From CAZTAO01 sp964611645 (lineage in GTDB: Bacteria > Armatimonadota > UBA5829), in assembly GCA_964611645.1 (NCBI GenBank), contig CAZTAO010000006.1, forward strand, positions 1-64,000: a DNA stretch of 64,000 nucleotides. The letters run 5' to 3'. Both the position numbers and the translations under genes were made by a program. Under the pieces are notes generated by a model. It worked only from the letters and a program-made list of their open reading frames with translations. It made no database searches and was not told where the DNA came from. Positions 1 to 8,888 of the stretch are shown piece after piece (position 1 is the stretch's first letter; each line of letters opens with the position of its first letter).

Positions 1-54
1 ACAAAACATCTCACATCAGCCATAATATACGCGCATAGATAGCCAAACACCAGA

Positions 55-193
55 GTCAGGGACAACATGTCCCTGACCATCAGTAGGAAAAAGCCCAGTG
101 TGCGATGGTCGAGGCTATGTTATCCTCGACCCGGTTTGCCGGACATCATCTCCTGGGCACAGGGTCAGGGACAACATGTCCCTGACCATCAGT
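55..193. repeat. Twin hairpin direct repeat
   Basis: A unit of about 30 bases occurs twice, at 55-84 and 164-193. Each copy holds a 10-bp hairpin with arms GTCAGGGACA and TGTCCCTGAC (55-64/68-77 and 164-173/177-186) and a 3-base loop, followed by CATCAGT. The second copy ends 20 bases past the stop of the DUF4091 gene at 214, so it could act in its transcript end, but no T-run follows on the minus strand. The rest of 1-213 shows no gene I can support. Confidence 0.6.
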
Positions 194-213
194 GGGCCGA
201 AGCTTCGCCAACT

Positions 214-2004
214 CTAGTTCGCAGGTCTCTGCAATACCTCAATCCTTCGGGCTATTTCCCACCTCGTGAGGTCGGGGTCAAGGTCGGCGAGGTTGAGGGT
301 GCCCAGCCAGTCCTGCGTCTCTTTGACAAATGCGCGCTTGGACGGGTTCTTCAACGCGGCAGTCATGGCAGCTTCAAGGGTGGCCAGGTAGCGGGCGTCG
401 TCGTGGCCCTCTCTATACGCTTCCCAGGCGGGAGTGTCGAAGGGCGCAGTTTTGCCTCGGAGCACGAAGTTGAAGATAGGCGAACCGCCGATTGGTCCCG
501 CGATTGGGTTGTCGGGTTCGGTTATGTGGGTGTACGACCACGTCATTGTGCCATCCATCCCTGCTTTCCAGAGGCCGAATCCTCTGAACAGCCTGTGCTG
601 GAACGGCAGTGTGTATCCCGAGAGTGGGTCCATGTAGGTAAAGATCTTAAAGCCGTTCTTGTGGACTCCATTTATGATGTTCTGGTAGTGCGGTGTCATC
701 AACAGGTTGGGGTCCAGAGCGTCGTGGACCTTGGATGAGTAGCTGAGAAATTCCTCTGCCGGCATCAGCGAGAGTTTGTCCAGGTGAGTAAGTGTAGGAT
801 GCAGCAGGATAGGCAGGTCGAGCAGGTCGCCTACCAGTTCGTAAAAGTCGCCGTAGTTGGCGACAAAGACCTTCCCGCCGCCCTCGTGAACGGACTGCAT
901 AGCGGCTCGCTGTCCTTTCACTTTGTCGCCTGTCGCCTCGTCCACTCCGTAGAAGTACACGTCGGTGAAGCCCTTGCCCTTCGCCCACTGCACTATCTCG
1001 CGCACCCACGCGGTATTACTTGTCAATTGCTCAGCACTGAGGTTGTCGCCAATCGTCACCGGCCCCGTGCCCAGCAGATACATAGGCCCGCCGCGCATGC
1101 CGGCTTTCTGTCGAATTCGCACAACGCGCTCAAGCAGGCTGAAATCGAGTTTGCCGTCTTTGCCCATTGTCGGGCCATCGTAGATTGTGGGGTTGGTGCA
1201 GCCGTGCGCTACCATATTCTTCATCTCGGCCAGGTACATGTCGTCGTTTATCACAGCGTACTTCTGAGGGTTGTCCTTCTTCATGGATCCGCCTTCGATC
1301 CAGGCGGGATAGTAAACGCTGTATTCGAACTTCGGCGGCTTCAGATCGAACGGATACACCTGCACCACCAGCTTGAGCTTGTACGCCGGAGCGTTCGCCG
1401 CCGTGATGGTCACCGGGGCAGTGTATGTGCCCGCCCTGGCGTTGGCAGGCACGCGCACGGTCAGCCAGAATTGCCGGAGGCCATCGATGTCCGCAGGCTG
1501 AAGGGTGTCCGCGTCGACAGGCACACCGGTGAAGACGTTGGTCTTGATATACGCCTTCTCGGTGGGAGCGGCGTCCGGTTTCATCGCCTGTGGCTGAGGC
1601 TTGTCTTCCACCACCAGCAGTGCGGGGTCATGCACGAGTACCCACGGCACGAGGCCGGGGTAGTCGGTAATCCGGCGGAAGAACGGCGCCAACGCCCGTA
1701 TGTCGATCGCGCTCGCGGGCAGCGTCCCCGCAGGCCCGGCTATCTTCCCAACCTTCACTTGCACGGCCTTCAGAGGAGCATCCGACTTGACCACAAACGA
1801 TGCCGGCTCATATTCCCCACGGCAGGCAGCCACAGTCAACGTGGTTTTCAGCCTGCAAGTCTCCGGCAGCGGCTGACCGGGTATGATGTGCCTATTGCTT
1901 ATAACAGGCTCCACAACGTATACATCCATATCCGAGTGGGCCGTGGCACACAATGCGACCATCAAGGTCAAGACAAACGCTATTGTCAGTGTTTTCAATT
2001 TCAT
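214..2004 (-). CDS. Exported DUF4091 / glycoside-hydrolase-like protein
   Basis: A 596-residue protein with an N-terminal signal peptide (hydrophobic run IAFVLTLMVALCATA). A beta-rich domain follows (about 35-215: EYEPASFVV, PANARAGTYTAPVTI), then a TIM-barrel-like part and a C-terminal DUF4091-type tail (EAYREGHDDARYLATLE). FYGVDEATGD near residue 355 resembles the Asp-Glu pair of GH123-like enzymes; that catalytic reading is inference. It is probably secreted and acts on a polysaccharide. It is the last gene of a minus-strand run, 12 bases after the preceding stop. The Shine-Dalgarno AAGGAG abuts the ATG directly and is 6 bases from an in-frame TTG at 1998, so the true start may be that TTG. 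Confidence 0.8.
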   Translation of the reverse strand: MKLKTLTIAFVLTLMVALCATAHSDMDVYVVEPVISNRHIIPGQPLPETCRLKTTLTVAACRGEYEPASFVVKSDAPLKAVQVKVGKIAGPAGTLPASAIDIRALAPFFRRITDYPGLVPWVLVHDPALLVVEDKPQPQAMKPDAAPTEKAYIKTNVFTGVPVDADTLQPADIDGLRQFWLTVRVPANARAGTYTAPVTITAANAPAYKLKLVVQVYPFDLKPPKFEYSVYYPAWIEGGSMKKDNPQKYAVINDDMYLAEMKNMVAHGCTNPTIYDGPTMGKDGKLDFSLLERVVRIRQKAGMRGGPMYLLGTGPVTIGDNLSAEQLTSNTAWVREIVQWAKGKGFTDVYFYGVDEATGDKVKGQRAAMQSVHEGGGKVFVANYGDFYELVGDLLDLPILLHPTLTHLDKLSLMPAEEFLSYSSKVHDALDPNLLMTPHYQNIINGVHKNGFKIFTYMDPLSGYTLPFQHRLFRGFGLWKAGMDGTMTWSYTHITEPDNPIAGPIGGSPIFNFVLRGKTAPFDTPAWEAYREGHDDARYLATLEAAMTAALKNPSKRAFVKETQDWLGTLNLADLDPDLTRWEIARRIEVLQRPAN

Positions 2005-2016
2005 CTCCTTAATATG

Positions 2017-3051
2017 CTACGACGAGACCTCAGCCTCGACCATCCGTTTCCTGAACTCCTCGTAGGTGATTCCACCGGCTATCAGGTAGATGGTGGAGTC
2101 TGTTGGGTCGCGGCGGATAGCGTTGTAGACCGGCATCACCAGGGTGTCATCTTCCATTCGGAGCGCTGGGTTATTGGCCGGATCGAGCTTTTCGCTGAGG
2201 CCCCAGGTCTCGAAAGCCATTTCCTTGACATCTATCCTCGCATAGTATTGCGGATCGGCCAAACGGCACCAGGCGCGGGCGAAGAACGCCACAAACCTGC
2301 CGTCTTCTGTCTCCCATAGATACAGGAACACCTCGTTTTCGAGGGCAATGCGCTCCTTAAGTTCCGCGTTCACCAGAAACTGCGCGCCGGTGACCGAGAG
2401 GTCGAAGATGTTGGGCGCGGGGTGCTTAATACCCAAATACGGCACCATCATAGACTTCCACGTCATTGCGCACTGCTCGAAACCCTCGCCAAAAGCCTCG
2501 CATTCCACGGTCTCCGGGTCGAACACAAGTCCGCGTTCCGCCATCACCTGGAGAGTTTCCGCGGCGCAGAGGCGGTTGTAGACTACGACTTTGATCACTC
2601 CCATATTCCACTTGTTGCCGATCTTGTCGCGTGCCGCCCGCATCTCGGCATCAAGCTCCGCCCGTATGTCCGGCGGGACTTCCCTGAGCACATCCTCGCG
2701 GCCGGGGAGGTCGGGGCCGTCCAGGAACATATCTATGGTCCAGTTAGAGTCGGCATTGATCGGAGTAGGGGTCGGGATGATGCAGCGCTCTCCAAGAGCC
2801 GCGTCGGCCGCCTTTTCGAGATCTTGCATCGCGGGACTGCTGCCTATCGGGAAGAGGACCAGCATATCATCCGGCTTCATTTGCTTGAAGAAGGCCTTCG
2901 CGCGTTCAAGCACCTTCTTCTCCCACTCGTAGCAACGTATGTAGGCATCTTTGTTGGCCACTGTCTCGGGAGGCTGGCCGTTTGCGTCGACACCCTGGCT
3001 CCAGCATGTAGGGTGGAACATGAAGTAGATTCTGTTGATCGTAGTCGGCAT
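2017..3051 (-). CDS. Unrecognised protein, cytoplasmic member of a paralogous pair
   Basis: A 344-residue protein of a family I do not recognise. It is similar along its length to the exported protein at 3209-4336. Shared blocks include the N-terminal NRIYFMFHPTCW, CYEWEKKV near residue 40, GEGFEQCAMTWK at 188-199, NIFDLSVTGAQFLVN at 214-228, WCRLADPQYYAR at 261-272 and a C-terminal YEEFRKRMV. It has no signal peptide: an in-frame TAA lies three codons before the ATG and AGGAG lies 9 bases upstream, so this start is well supported. It is probably co-transcribed with the DUF4091 gene downstream. Acidic residues and several conserved Cys, His and Trp suggest an enzyme, but no known catalytic motif was identified. 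Confidence 0.8.
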   Translation of the reverse strand: MPTTINRIYFMFHPTCWSQGVDANGQPPETVANKDAYIRCYEWEKKVLERAKAFFKQMKPDDMLVLFPIGSSPAMQDLEKAADAALGERCIIPTPTPINADSNWTIDMFLDGPDLPGREDVLREVPPDIRAELDAEMRAARDKIGNKWNMGVIKVVVYNRLCAAETLQVMAERGLVFDPETVECEAFGEGFEQCAMTWKSMMVPYLGIKHPAPNIFDLSVTGAQFLVNAELKERIALENEVFLYLWETEDGRFVAFFARAWCRLADPQYYARIDVKEMAFETWGLSEKLDPANNPALRMEDDTLVMPVYNAIRRDPTDSTIYLIAGGITYEEFRKRMVEAEVSS

Positions 3052-3112
3052 AGCTGCTTACTCCTGGTGCGTTAGCGTTAAGGTAACTGTTCAGTATTAG
3101 TGAGGGTTACAC

Positions 3113-3180
3113 GTCACCCTGAACTTGATTCAGGATCTCCTCTGGATCGGGGCCAGATGCTGAATCAAGTTCAGCATGAC
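3113..3180. repeat. REP-like inverted pair
   Basis: Two copies of a REP-like unit in opposite orientation, 3113-3138 and 3155-3180, differ at about three positions. Each carries a small palindrome (CTGAACTTGATTCAG). The core recurs at 43559 and 57935, so this is a dispersed family. The pair sits between two minus-strand genes and could fold into one long hairpin that ends or processes the transcript of the upstream gene (3209-4336). Confidence 0.75.
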
Positions 3181-3208
3181 GGTACTCACACCACTGAACT
3201 GTTGCACA

Positions 3209-4336
3209 CTAAGGCGCGATGGCGGCTCTTACCAGCCGCTTCCTGAACTCGCTGTAGGACACGCCATCTGCTATCAGATAGACCGTCATATCGGTTGCGT
3301 CCCTGCGGATACCGTTGAGCACCGGCGCCACCAGGGTATCGCCGACCATCTTCAGCGGCGAGTTATCCGCGGGGGTATGCTTCGCCGTGATGTCCCATGC
3401 TTGCAGCGGCATTCCCTTGACGTTTACCCTGGCGTAGTACTGCGGATCGGACAGCCTGCACCACGAGCGGGCATAGAAACCGATCAGCTTGCCGCCTTCG
3501 CCCTCCCAGGTGTAGAGCACCACAGCATTCTTGAGCAGAATGCGCTCTTTGAGCTTGGCGTTCACCAGAAACTGCGCGCCGGTAACCGAGAGGTCGAAGA
3601 TATTGGGTGTTGGGTGTTTGATGCCCATGTACGGAACCGTCATGTTCTTCCAGGTCATCGCGCACTGCTCGAACCCCTCGCCGAATGCCTCCGTCTTCAC
3701 AGTCTTCGGGTCGAACACCAGTTTGCGCGTCTTCATCTCGTTGAGCAGGTCCATCGCGCACAAACGGCTGTAGTATATGACCTCCAGAACCCCGATATTC
3801 CAGGGGGTCGGTATCTTCCTTTGCGCCGCCCTGATCTCGTTCGCCAACTCGACCTGGATGTCTTGTGGGACAGACTTCAGAAATGCGTCTCTGCCCGGCA
3901 GACTGGGCTCATTGAGGAAGCTGTCGATGGTCCAGTCCGGCTGCGGATCGATGGAACCTCGGCTGACGAAGATGTACCTCTTCCCCAAAGCCTTCTCGGC
4001 GGCTTCCTCAATAGCCAGCATCGATGGGTGGCGGCTGATCGGGAAGATCACCAACGCCTCATCCGACTTCATAGTCTTGAAGAAGGCCTTCTGCCGCTCG
4101 ACCACCTTCTTCTCCCACTCATAGCAGGCCAGGTAGGAGGCCTTGTCGGCGACCGATGCCGGAGGCTGGCCTTGGGCGTTGATGCCTATGGTCCAGCAGA
4201 TCGGGTGGAACAGGAAGTAGATCTTGTTGATGCGGGTTGGTTTGCTGTCGTCGGCTGCCCAGGCCCCCGAGCATAGCGCCAGCAGCAGTATGGCGGCGAT
4301 GGGCATTGCGATGAGTTTGAATGTAATCCGCGGCAT
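3209..4336 (-). CDS. Unrecognised exported protein, paralogue of 2017-3051
   Basis: A 375-residue protein homologous to the one at 2017-3051 but with an added N-terminal signal peptide: the hydrophobic run IAAILLLALCSGAWA, likely cut before ADDSK, is followed by RINKIYFLFHPICW where the other copy begins. GEGFEQCAMTWK is identical in both, and the PNIFDLSVTGAQFLVN and WCRLSDPQYYAR blocks are kept. The ATG is supported by AGGGAGG upstream. Its role is unknown. Lying among Asp-box and DUF4091 genes, it probably acts on the same extracellular substrate, while the partner acts inside the cell; that is inference. Confidence 0.8.
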   Translation of the reverse strand: MPRITFKLIAMPIAAILLLALCSGAWAADDSKPTRINKIYFLFHPICWTIGINAQGQPPASVADKASYLACYEWEKKVVERQKAFFKTMKSDEALVIFPISRHPSMLAIEEAAEKALGKRYIFVSRGSIDPQPDWTIDSFLNEPSLPGRDAFLKSVPQDIQVELANEIRAAQRKIPTPWNIGVLEVIYYSRLCAMDLLNEMKTRKLVFDPKTVKTEAFGEGFEQCAMTWKNMTVPYMGIKHPTPNIFDLSVTGAQFLVNAKLKERILLKNAVVLYTWEGEGGKLIGFYARSWCRLSDPQYYARVNVKGMPLQAWDITAKHTPADNSPLKMVGDTLVAPVLNGIRRDATDMTVYLIADGVSYSEFRKRLVRAAIAP

Positions 4337-4359
4337 CTTCGCACCTCCCTGGTGAAAAC

Positions 4360-4391
4360 ATGAAGCCCGCGACAGGCGCCGCGGGCTTCAT
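4360..4391 (-). terminator. Rho-independent terminator of the Asp-box gene
   Basis: A perfect 12-bp stem (ATGAAGCCCGCG at 4360-4371 with CGCGGGCTTCAT at 4380-4391) and an 8-base loop lie 13 bases past the stop of the gene at 4404-6017. On the minus strand it is followed by GTTTTC. It separates that gene from the unknown exported protein, whose start is at 4336. Confidence 0.7.
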
Positions 4392-4403
4392 ATTGACTAC
4401 TTG

Positions 4404-6017
4404 CTACAGCTTGTCCACCTGCACCGGTTCGAGGCCCTTGGGTGTCATCTTCATATACTGCGCTCTCAGCAGCCCTTGCCAGGAGTCCATATACATAAAG
4501 AGAATGACGTTGGGCTTGACCTCTACCTCCGAGCCCATTGCCCAGATCGAGGTGTCTATGTAGGTGCCGCCGTCCCAGGTCATGCCGTCGTCATAGGTAG
4601 TGTGCATCGTGAGGCCGGGGCCGCGAGTCGGGAAAGTGACGGCCCCGGACTGTGTTCGCACGGCCACCGAAGGCGCCCATCCGGGGAACGGCCCGCGCAC
4701 GCACGGCCCCCAAGTCTTGCCGCCGTCGTTGGACCAGGTCTCCCACATCCACGGCGAGTATACCGGGCGGATGAGGCACATTATCCTGCCGTCGGCGGTC
4801 TCGAAGCCCACAGGTTCCGTCAGGTCGAGGTTGCCCATGTCCGGGCGGTCTGTATCCAGGTTAGCAGGTTTGGACCAGGTCTTTCCGCCATCGGTGGACC
4901 GAGTAGCGAATGCCTGGCAGTGGACGTTGCCCCACTTCGTCACCGGGTCATTCCATGTCTTGTGGCCACCCAGGCCGAACCGGATGAGGGTGCCATCCTT
5001 GAGTTCCAGCGGCCATCCTGTGCTGAAGCTGCGCAGGTCCGGGGGCGATGTCATTTCTATTGCCACAGGAGCAGACCAGGTCAGCCCGTCATCGGTGGAT
5101 TCGCTCCACGCCGAGTCTGTGCCACCCAGGGTCACGCTGATCAGCCTGCCGTCCTTCAGGGACTGGACCAGGCCCGTAAGATTCGGGGGAGTGGGGTTGA
5201 CTGTCCAGGTCTTGCCGAGGTCACTGGAGCGAGCAAGGTAGGCGCCGCCGGCGCCGGTGAACTGGCACAGCAGAGTTCCCTTGGCTGTCTTTGCCAGGTT
5301 AATACCGCCCTGCGTACCACCCTGAGCCGCGAATGGGGTAGTCCAGTTCTTGACCTGCTTGACCTTGTCATTCCACGCAGCCGCTCTGGCAATCTTACCG
5401 TCAACCGTTACTTTGCCGTGGGCGAATGCCACGAAGCCGGCAAGGCCAATTCGGCCGCTTTTGTAAGACTTGTCGCGCTCATCAATAGCCGGGAAGCCGT
5501 TAACCCATACCTGTATTCGGTCACCGGTGACTTTGATCTTAGCGTGATTGGTGGTACCAACCGGGTTGCTGGCAACGCGCTGGACGTGGTTCATTGTGAT
5601 GATACGCAAATAGCCGGAGCCGTCCGCCTTGGAAAGCGCCGCCCAGTAATGCTGCGCGCGATAGCCCTGGCCGCACTGCGGGAAGTGGACTATGTAGAAG
5701 TGGGTCGGGTCCTGCGCCCTGAATATAAAGCCTTCGTCCGCGTGGCCGGCGGGCATTGTGACATCAAACTCAGCCTCCACATCCGAGTAGGCCTTGGTCT
5801 TCAGGAACGCGAGGCAATAGCCCTGCAAGCCGTCCCCATCTCCATCCTTTGCGCCCTTGATGGAGCCGTCAGGCTGATCGCTCCAATTGCTGTTGAAGAA
5901 TTGCCAGTCTTTGCCGTCTCCGATACTAAGCTGCATCTTGCTCTCCCCTGCGCTCAAACACCCCGCGAATAACGCCAAAAGCGCCACCGTCATGATGATG
6001 AGTGTGATGTGTTTCAT
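4404..6017 (-). CDS. Exported Asp-box (sialidase/BNR-like) protein with LamG-like N-domain
   Basis: A 537-residue protein with a signal peptide (LIIMTVALLALFAG, cut near LSA-GES). Residues of about 30-205 form a concanavalin-like domain resembling DUF1080/LamG modules (DVEAEFDVTMPAGH, FRAQDPTHFYIVHF). The rest is a sialidase-type beta-propeller with five Asp boxes: SSDLGKTW, STDDGLTW, STDGGKTW, SNDGGKTW and TYDDGMTW. It is likely a secreted glycan-binding or hydrolytic protein; the substrate is unknown and the sialidase arginine triad was not established. The ATG follows GGAGGCGG. It is a tandem duplicate of the gene at 6075-7703. Confidence 0.85.
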   Translation of the reverse strand: MKHITLIIMTVALLALFAGCLSAGESKMQLSIGDGKDWQFFNSNWSDQPDGSIKGAKDGDGDGLQGYCLAFLKTKAYSDVEAEFDVTMPAGHADEGFIFRAQDPTHFYIVHFPQCGQGYRAQHYWAALSKADGSGYLRIITMNHVQRVASNPVGTTNHAKIKVTGDRIQVWVNGFPAIDERDKSYKSGRIGLAGFVAFAHGKVTVDGKIARAAAWNDKVKQVKNWTTPFAAQGGTQGGINLAKTAKGTLLCQFTGAGGAYLARSSDLGKTWTVNPTPPNLTGLVQSLKDGRLISVTLGGTDSAWSESTDDGLTWSAPVAIEMTSPPDLRSFSTGWPLELKDGTLIRFGLGGHKTWNDPVTKWGNVHCQAFATRSTDGGKTWSKPANLDTDRPDMGNLDLTEPVGFETADGRIMCLIRPVYSPWMWETWSNDGGKTWGPCVRGPFPGWAPSVAVRTQSGAVTFPTRGPGLTMHTTYDDGMTWDGGTYIDTSIWAMGSEVEVKPNVILFMYMDSWQGLLRAQYMKMTPKGLEPVQVDKL

Positions 6018-6074
6018 ATTCCGCCTCCTCCGATATCGCTCCCGACGACATTGCTTCGTTCTCCTCCGGCAAGT

Positions 6075-7703
6075 CTATATCTTATCCGGTTCAATCGGCT
6101 CAAGCCCTTTGGGAGTTATTCTCATATACTGGCCCCTAAGCAGTCCCCACCAGGAGTCCATATACATAAAGAGGACCACGTTCGGTTTGACCTCCACCAG
6201 CGAGCCCATCGCCCAGATCGAGGTGTCGATGTAGTTGGCGTCCCAGGTCATGCCGTCGTCTCTGGTGGTGTGCATAGTGAGGCCGGGGCCTCTGGTCGGG
6301 AATATGGCTGCTCCGGACTCCGTCTTCACAGCCGCCGAAGGCGCCCAGCCGGGGAACGGCCCACGCACGCACGGCCCCCAGGTCTTCCCACCGTCTTTGG
6401 ACCACGTCTCCCACATCCACGGCGAGTACACCGGGCGGATGAGGCACATTATCCTGCCGTCCGCTGTCTCGAAGCCCACCGGCTCTGTCAGGTCGAGGTT
6501 GCCCATGTCCGGGCGATCCGTGTCCAGATTGGCCGGTTTGGACCAGGTTTTGCCGCCATCGGTAGAACGGGTGGCAAATCCCTGCAGATGGACCGCGCCC
6601 CACTTGGTGATCGGGGCTGTTGAGGATTCATGTGTGCCATAGCCAAACATAATGAGGGTGCCGTCCTTCAACTGCAGCGGCCACCCCAGGGCGAAATTGC
6701 GCAGGTTGGGCGGCTTTGCCATGTCTATTGCCACCGGAGCAGACCAGGTCAGCCCATCGTCGGTGGACTCGCTGAAGGCCGAATCAGTCGCGCCCAGACG
6801 CACGCTGACCAGCCTGCCGTCTTTGAGGGACTGGATCATGCCCGACACATTGGCGGGAGCGAGGTCGACTGTCCAGGTCTTTCCGAGGTCACTGGAGCGA
6901 GCAAGATAAGGCTTGCCGTCCGTGCCGTAAGCCGTGCCTGAGATAAACTGGCAGAGAAGCGTCCCCTTGGCCGTCTTGACCAGGGTTATTCCGCTCTGCG
7001 CGCCGCCCGGCGTCGAAAACGGGGTAAACCAGTTCTTGACCTGTTTGATCTTGTCATTCCACGCCGCCGCTTTGGCGGTCTTGCCGCTGACCATCACTTT
7101 GCCGTGAGCGAATGTCATAAAACCGCCCAAGCCGATTCGGCCACTCTTGTAAGATTTATCGCGCTCGTCGATGGCCGGGAAGCCGTTCACCCATACCTGT
7201 ATGCGGTCGCCTGTGACTTTGATCCTGGCGTGGTTGGTGGTCCCGAGCGGGTTGCTGGCCACGCGGGTGACCAGGTTCATCGCGATGATTCGCAGGTAGC
7301 CGGAACCGTCTGCCTTGGAAAGCGCCGCCCAATAGTGCTGCGCGCGATAGCCCTGCCCGCACTGCGGGAAGTGGACCAGGTAGTAGTGCGTTGGGTCCTG
7401 TGCCCGGATGATGAAACCTTCGTCGGCGTGACCAACAGGCATGGTCACATCAAATTCAGCCTCCAGGTCTGAGTAGACTTTGTTCTTCAGGAACGCCAGA
7501 CAATAGCCCTGCAGGCCATCACCGTCGTCAGTCTTTGTGGCCTTGATGGACCCGTCGGGCTGGTCGGCCCACGTGCTGCTCACGCACTGCCAGTCCGTGC
7601 CGTCTCCGATACTCAGTTGTGTCTTGCTCTCCGCTGCGCTCAAACCACCCGCAAACAGCGCCACAAGCGCCACAGTCATGATAGCTAGTGTGATGTATTT
7701 CAT
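6075..7703 (-). CDS. Exported Asp-box (sialidase/BNR-like) protein, tandem paralogue
   Basis: A 542-residue protein nearly colinear with the one at 4404-6017. It has a signal peptide (ITLAIMTVALVALFAGGLSA), a LamG-like domain (DLEAEFDVTMPVGH, RAQDPTHYYLVHF) and Asp boxes SSDLGKTW, STDDGLTW, STDGGKTW, SKDGGKTW and TRDDGMTW. It has a short extra insert (SGTAYGTDGKPY) before the first Asp box. The frame is open up to 7811, but the ATG at 7703 is chosen because GGAGG lies just upstream and it gives a clean signal peptide. It is probably first in the minus-strand run. Duplication with divergence of loops suggests two related substrates. Confidence 0.85.
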   Translation of the reverse strand: MKYITLAIMTVALVALFAGGLSAAESKTQLSIGDGTDWQCVSSTWADQPDGSIKATKTDDGDGLQGYCLAFLKNKVYSDLEAEFDVTMPVGHADEGFIIRAQDPTHYYLVHFPQCGQGYRAQHYWAALSKADGSGYLRIIAMNLVTRVASNPLGTTNHARIKVTGDRIQVWVNGFPAIDERDKSYKSGRIGLGGFMTFAHGKVMVSGKTAKAAAWNDKIKQVKNWFTPFSTPGGAQSGITLVKTAKGTLLCQFISGTAYGTDGKPYLARSSDLGKTWTVDLAPANVSGMIQSLKDGRLVSVRLGATDSAFSESTDDGLTWSAPVAIDMAKPPNLRNFALGWPLQLKDGTLIMFGYGTHESSTAPITKWGAVHLQGFATRSTDGGKTWSKPANLDTDRPDMGNLDLTEPVGFETADGRIMCLIRPVYSPWMWETWSKDGGKTWGPCVRGPFPGWAPSAAVKTESGAAIFPTRGPGLTMHTTRDDGMTWDANYIDTSIWAMGSLVEVKPNVVLFMYMDSWWGLLRGQYMRITPKGLEPIEPDKI

Positions 7704-8035
7704 GCTCCGCCTCCCTGCAATATCCGTGTCACCCGCCCCGCCAGAACACCTTGTCGACAGCAGGCACGAATGTATACACACCATGATGTAACGGGGAAGG
7801 CGGGATGTCAAGTGGGGCGCAGAGAAAGCTGAGAAGCAGAGAGCGGAAGCGTGTCATTCCGACCGGAGCGAAGGGGATTGGAAGCTGCTTCTATGCGTCG
7901 GGATGTCTTGCCACCGACATATTCGACTCGTGCATCAGTGCCAATGGCGATTGATCTGCGGTATAATGGTGTTGGTGGAAAGAGATACTGTGGCATTCTC
8001 CCTACTGACAACGAAACCATGAACGGAAGTGGAAT
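7704..8035. other. Intergenic region with repeat remnant
   Basis: About 330 bases between the divergent Asp-box and antitoxin genes. No credible coding region was seen. It should hold both promoters. It contains a partly decayed copy of the TGCGTCGGG hairpin (7894-7918) next to a CATTCCGACCGGAGCGAAGG stretch typical of intergenic repeats. Confidence 0.5.
7894..7918. repeat. TGCGTCGG hairpin repeat, copy 1
   Basis: TGCGTCGG at 7894-7901 pairs imperfectly with CCGACA after the loop GATGTCTTGCCA. The preceding CTGCTTCTA and the loop resemble the copies at 9755 and 11826, showing a dispersed element of which this copy has a damaged right arm. Confidence 0.5.
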
Positions 8036-8287
8036 ATGACCGAGGTCACGGTGATGCTGCCCGATAGTGCTCTGCGAAGTATGCACGCGACCCCGCAGGG
8101 CTTCATAGATGAAGTCTTGCTCGCGGCTGCGGTGAAGTGGTACGAACTGGGAAGGATATCCCAGTCAAAGGCCGCCGAGATAGCGGGCGTTACCAGGCAC
8201 GACTTTATGGACGCCCTGAGTAAGCTCGGCGTGTCGCCTTTCCAGACCTCTGAAGATGAACTCAGAAGAGAGCAGAGCCTTGGTTAG
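8036..8287 (+). CDS. UPF0175 family antitoxin
   Basis: An 83-residue protein matching the UPF0175 family, the usual antitoxin partners of DUF3368 toxins. The N-terminus is a short beta-strand (TEVTVMLPDSAL). The middle carries the family helix pattern AAAVKWYELGRISQSKAAEIAGV, then HDFMDALSKLGVSP, which is a small helix-turn-helix-like region that probably binds its own promoter. It overlaps the toxin start by 32 bases, as in translationally coupled TA pairs. It is expected to neutralise the nuclease encoded next and repress the operon. Confidence 0.85.
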   Translation: MTEVTVMLPDSALRSMHATPQGFIDEVLLAAAVKWYELGRISQSKAAEIAGVTRHDFMDALSKLGVSPFQTSEDELRREQSLG

Positions 8288-8765
8288 GCGCTGGGTGGTG
8301 AATGCATCCCCCATAATTGTGCTGTGCAAGGCTGGGGCGATCAATGCGATTACCGGTGTATGCACAGAACTGATCGTGCCGTCAGGAGTCGCAGAGGAGA
8401 TAGCGCAAGGCCCCCCGGGCGATCCTGCCGTAGAATGGCTTCTATCTTCGGGCAGGAAGCTCATCCAGGACGTTGGGCTGGTTGATGCCCGTGTGTCCGC
8501 TTTCGACCTGGGCAAGGGCGAGTCTCAGGTCATATCAGTCGCTTTGGAGACGCCAGGCGCTTGGGCTGTAGTTGATGACAGAGCGGCCCGCCGATGCGCG
8601 GACACGCTGATTGTGCCTGTTTTGGGAACGTTGGGCGTGCTGCTTGCGGCGAAGAAGCAAGGTAACATCCCTGCAGTTGCCCCGATCCTCGATTGCATTG
8701 TCGAGTGTGGTTTCCGAGTAAGCGAACCAGTCAAGAAGAGTATTCTGCGCCTCGCTGGTGAGTAG
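8256..8765 (+). CDS. DUF3368 family PIN-like toxin
   Basis: A 169-residue DUF3368 protein, a PIN-domain relative expected to be a metal-dependent ribonuclease toxin. Visible family blocks are VVNASPIIVL near residue 14, DLGKGESQVISVAL near 87 (acidic Asp/Glu), AVVDDRAARRCA near 105 and GTLGVLLAAKKQG near 123. The first PIN aspartate is Asn here, which occurs in this family. It overlaps the antitoxin by 32 bases. A later start just before the VVNASP strand is possible. The RNA target is unknown. Confidence 0.85.
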   Translation: MNSEESRALVRRWVVNASPIIVLCKAGAINAITGVCTELIVPSGVAEEIAQGPPGDPAVEWLLSSGRKLIQDVGLVDARVSAFDLGKGESQVISVALETPGAWAVVDDRAARRCADTLIVPVLGTLGVLLAAKKQGNIPAVAPILDCIVECGFRVSEPVKKSILRLAGE

Positions 8766-8888
8766 TCTTGCTGATATCAGCAGGAGGCGCTGATGGGCAA
8801 TGATGTCCACGAACGGTGTAAGGATAGCTGCCACGCTCCGCGCTTCGCCCGAGTAAGCCACACCTGCTTCGTGTCCCTCCCTTCCAGT

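Noticed and set aside
784..2319. Long open frame opposite the DUF4091 gene
   Set aside because: The opposite strand has a signal peptide and domain matches and the two cannot both be typical genes; this frame has none.
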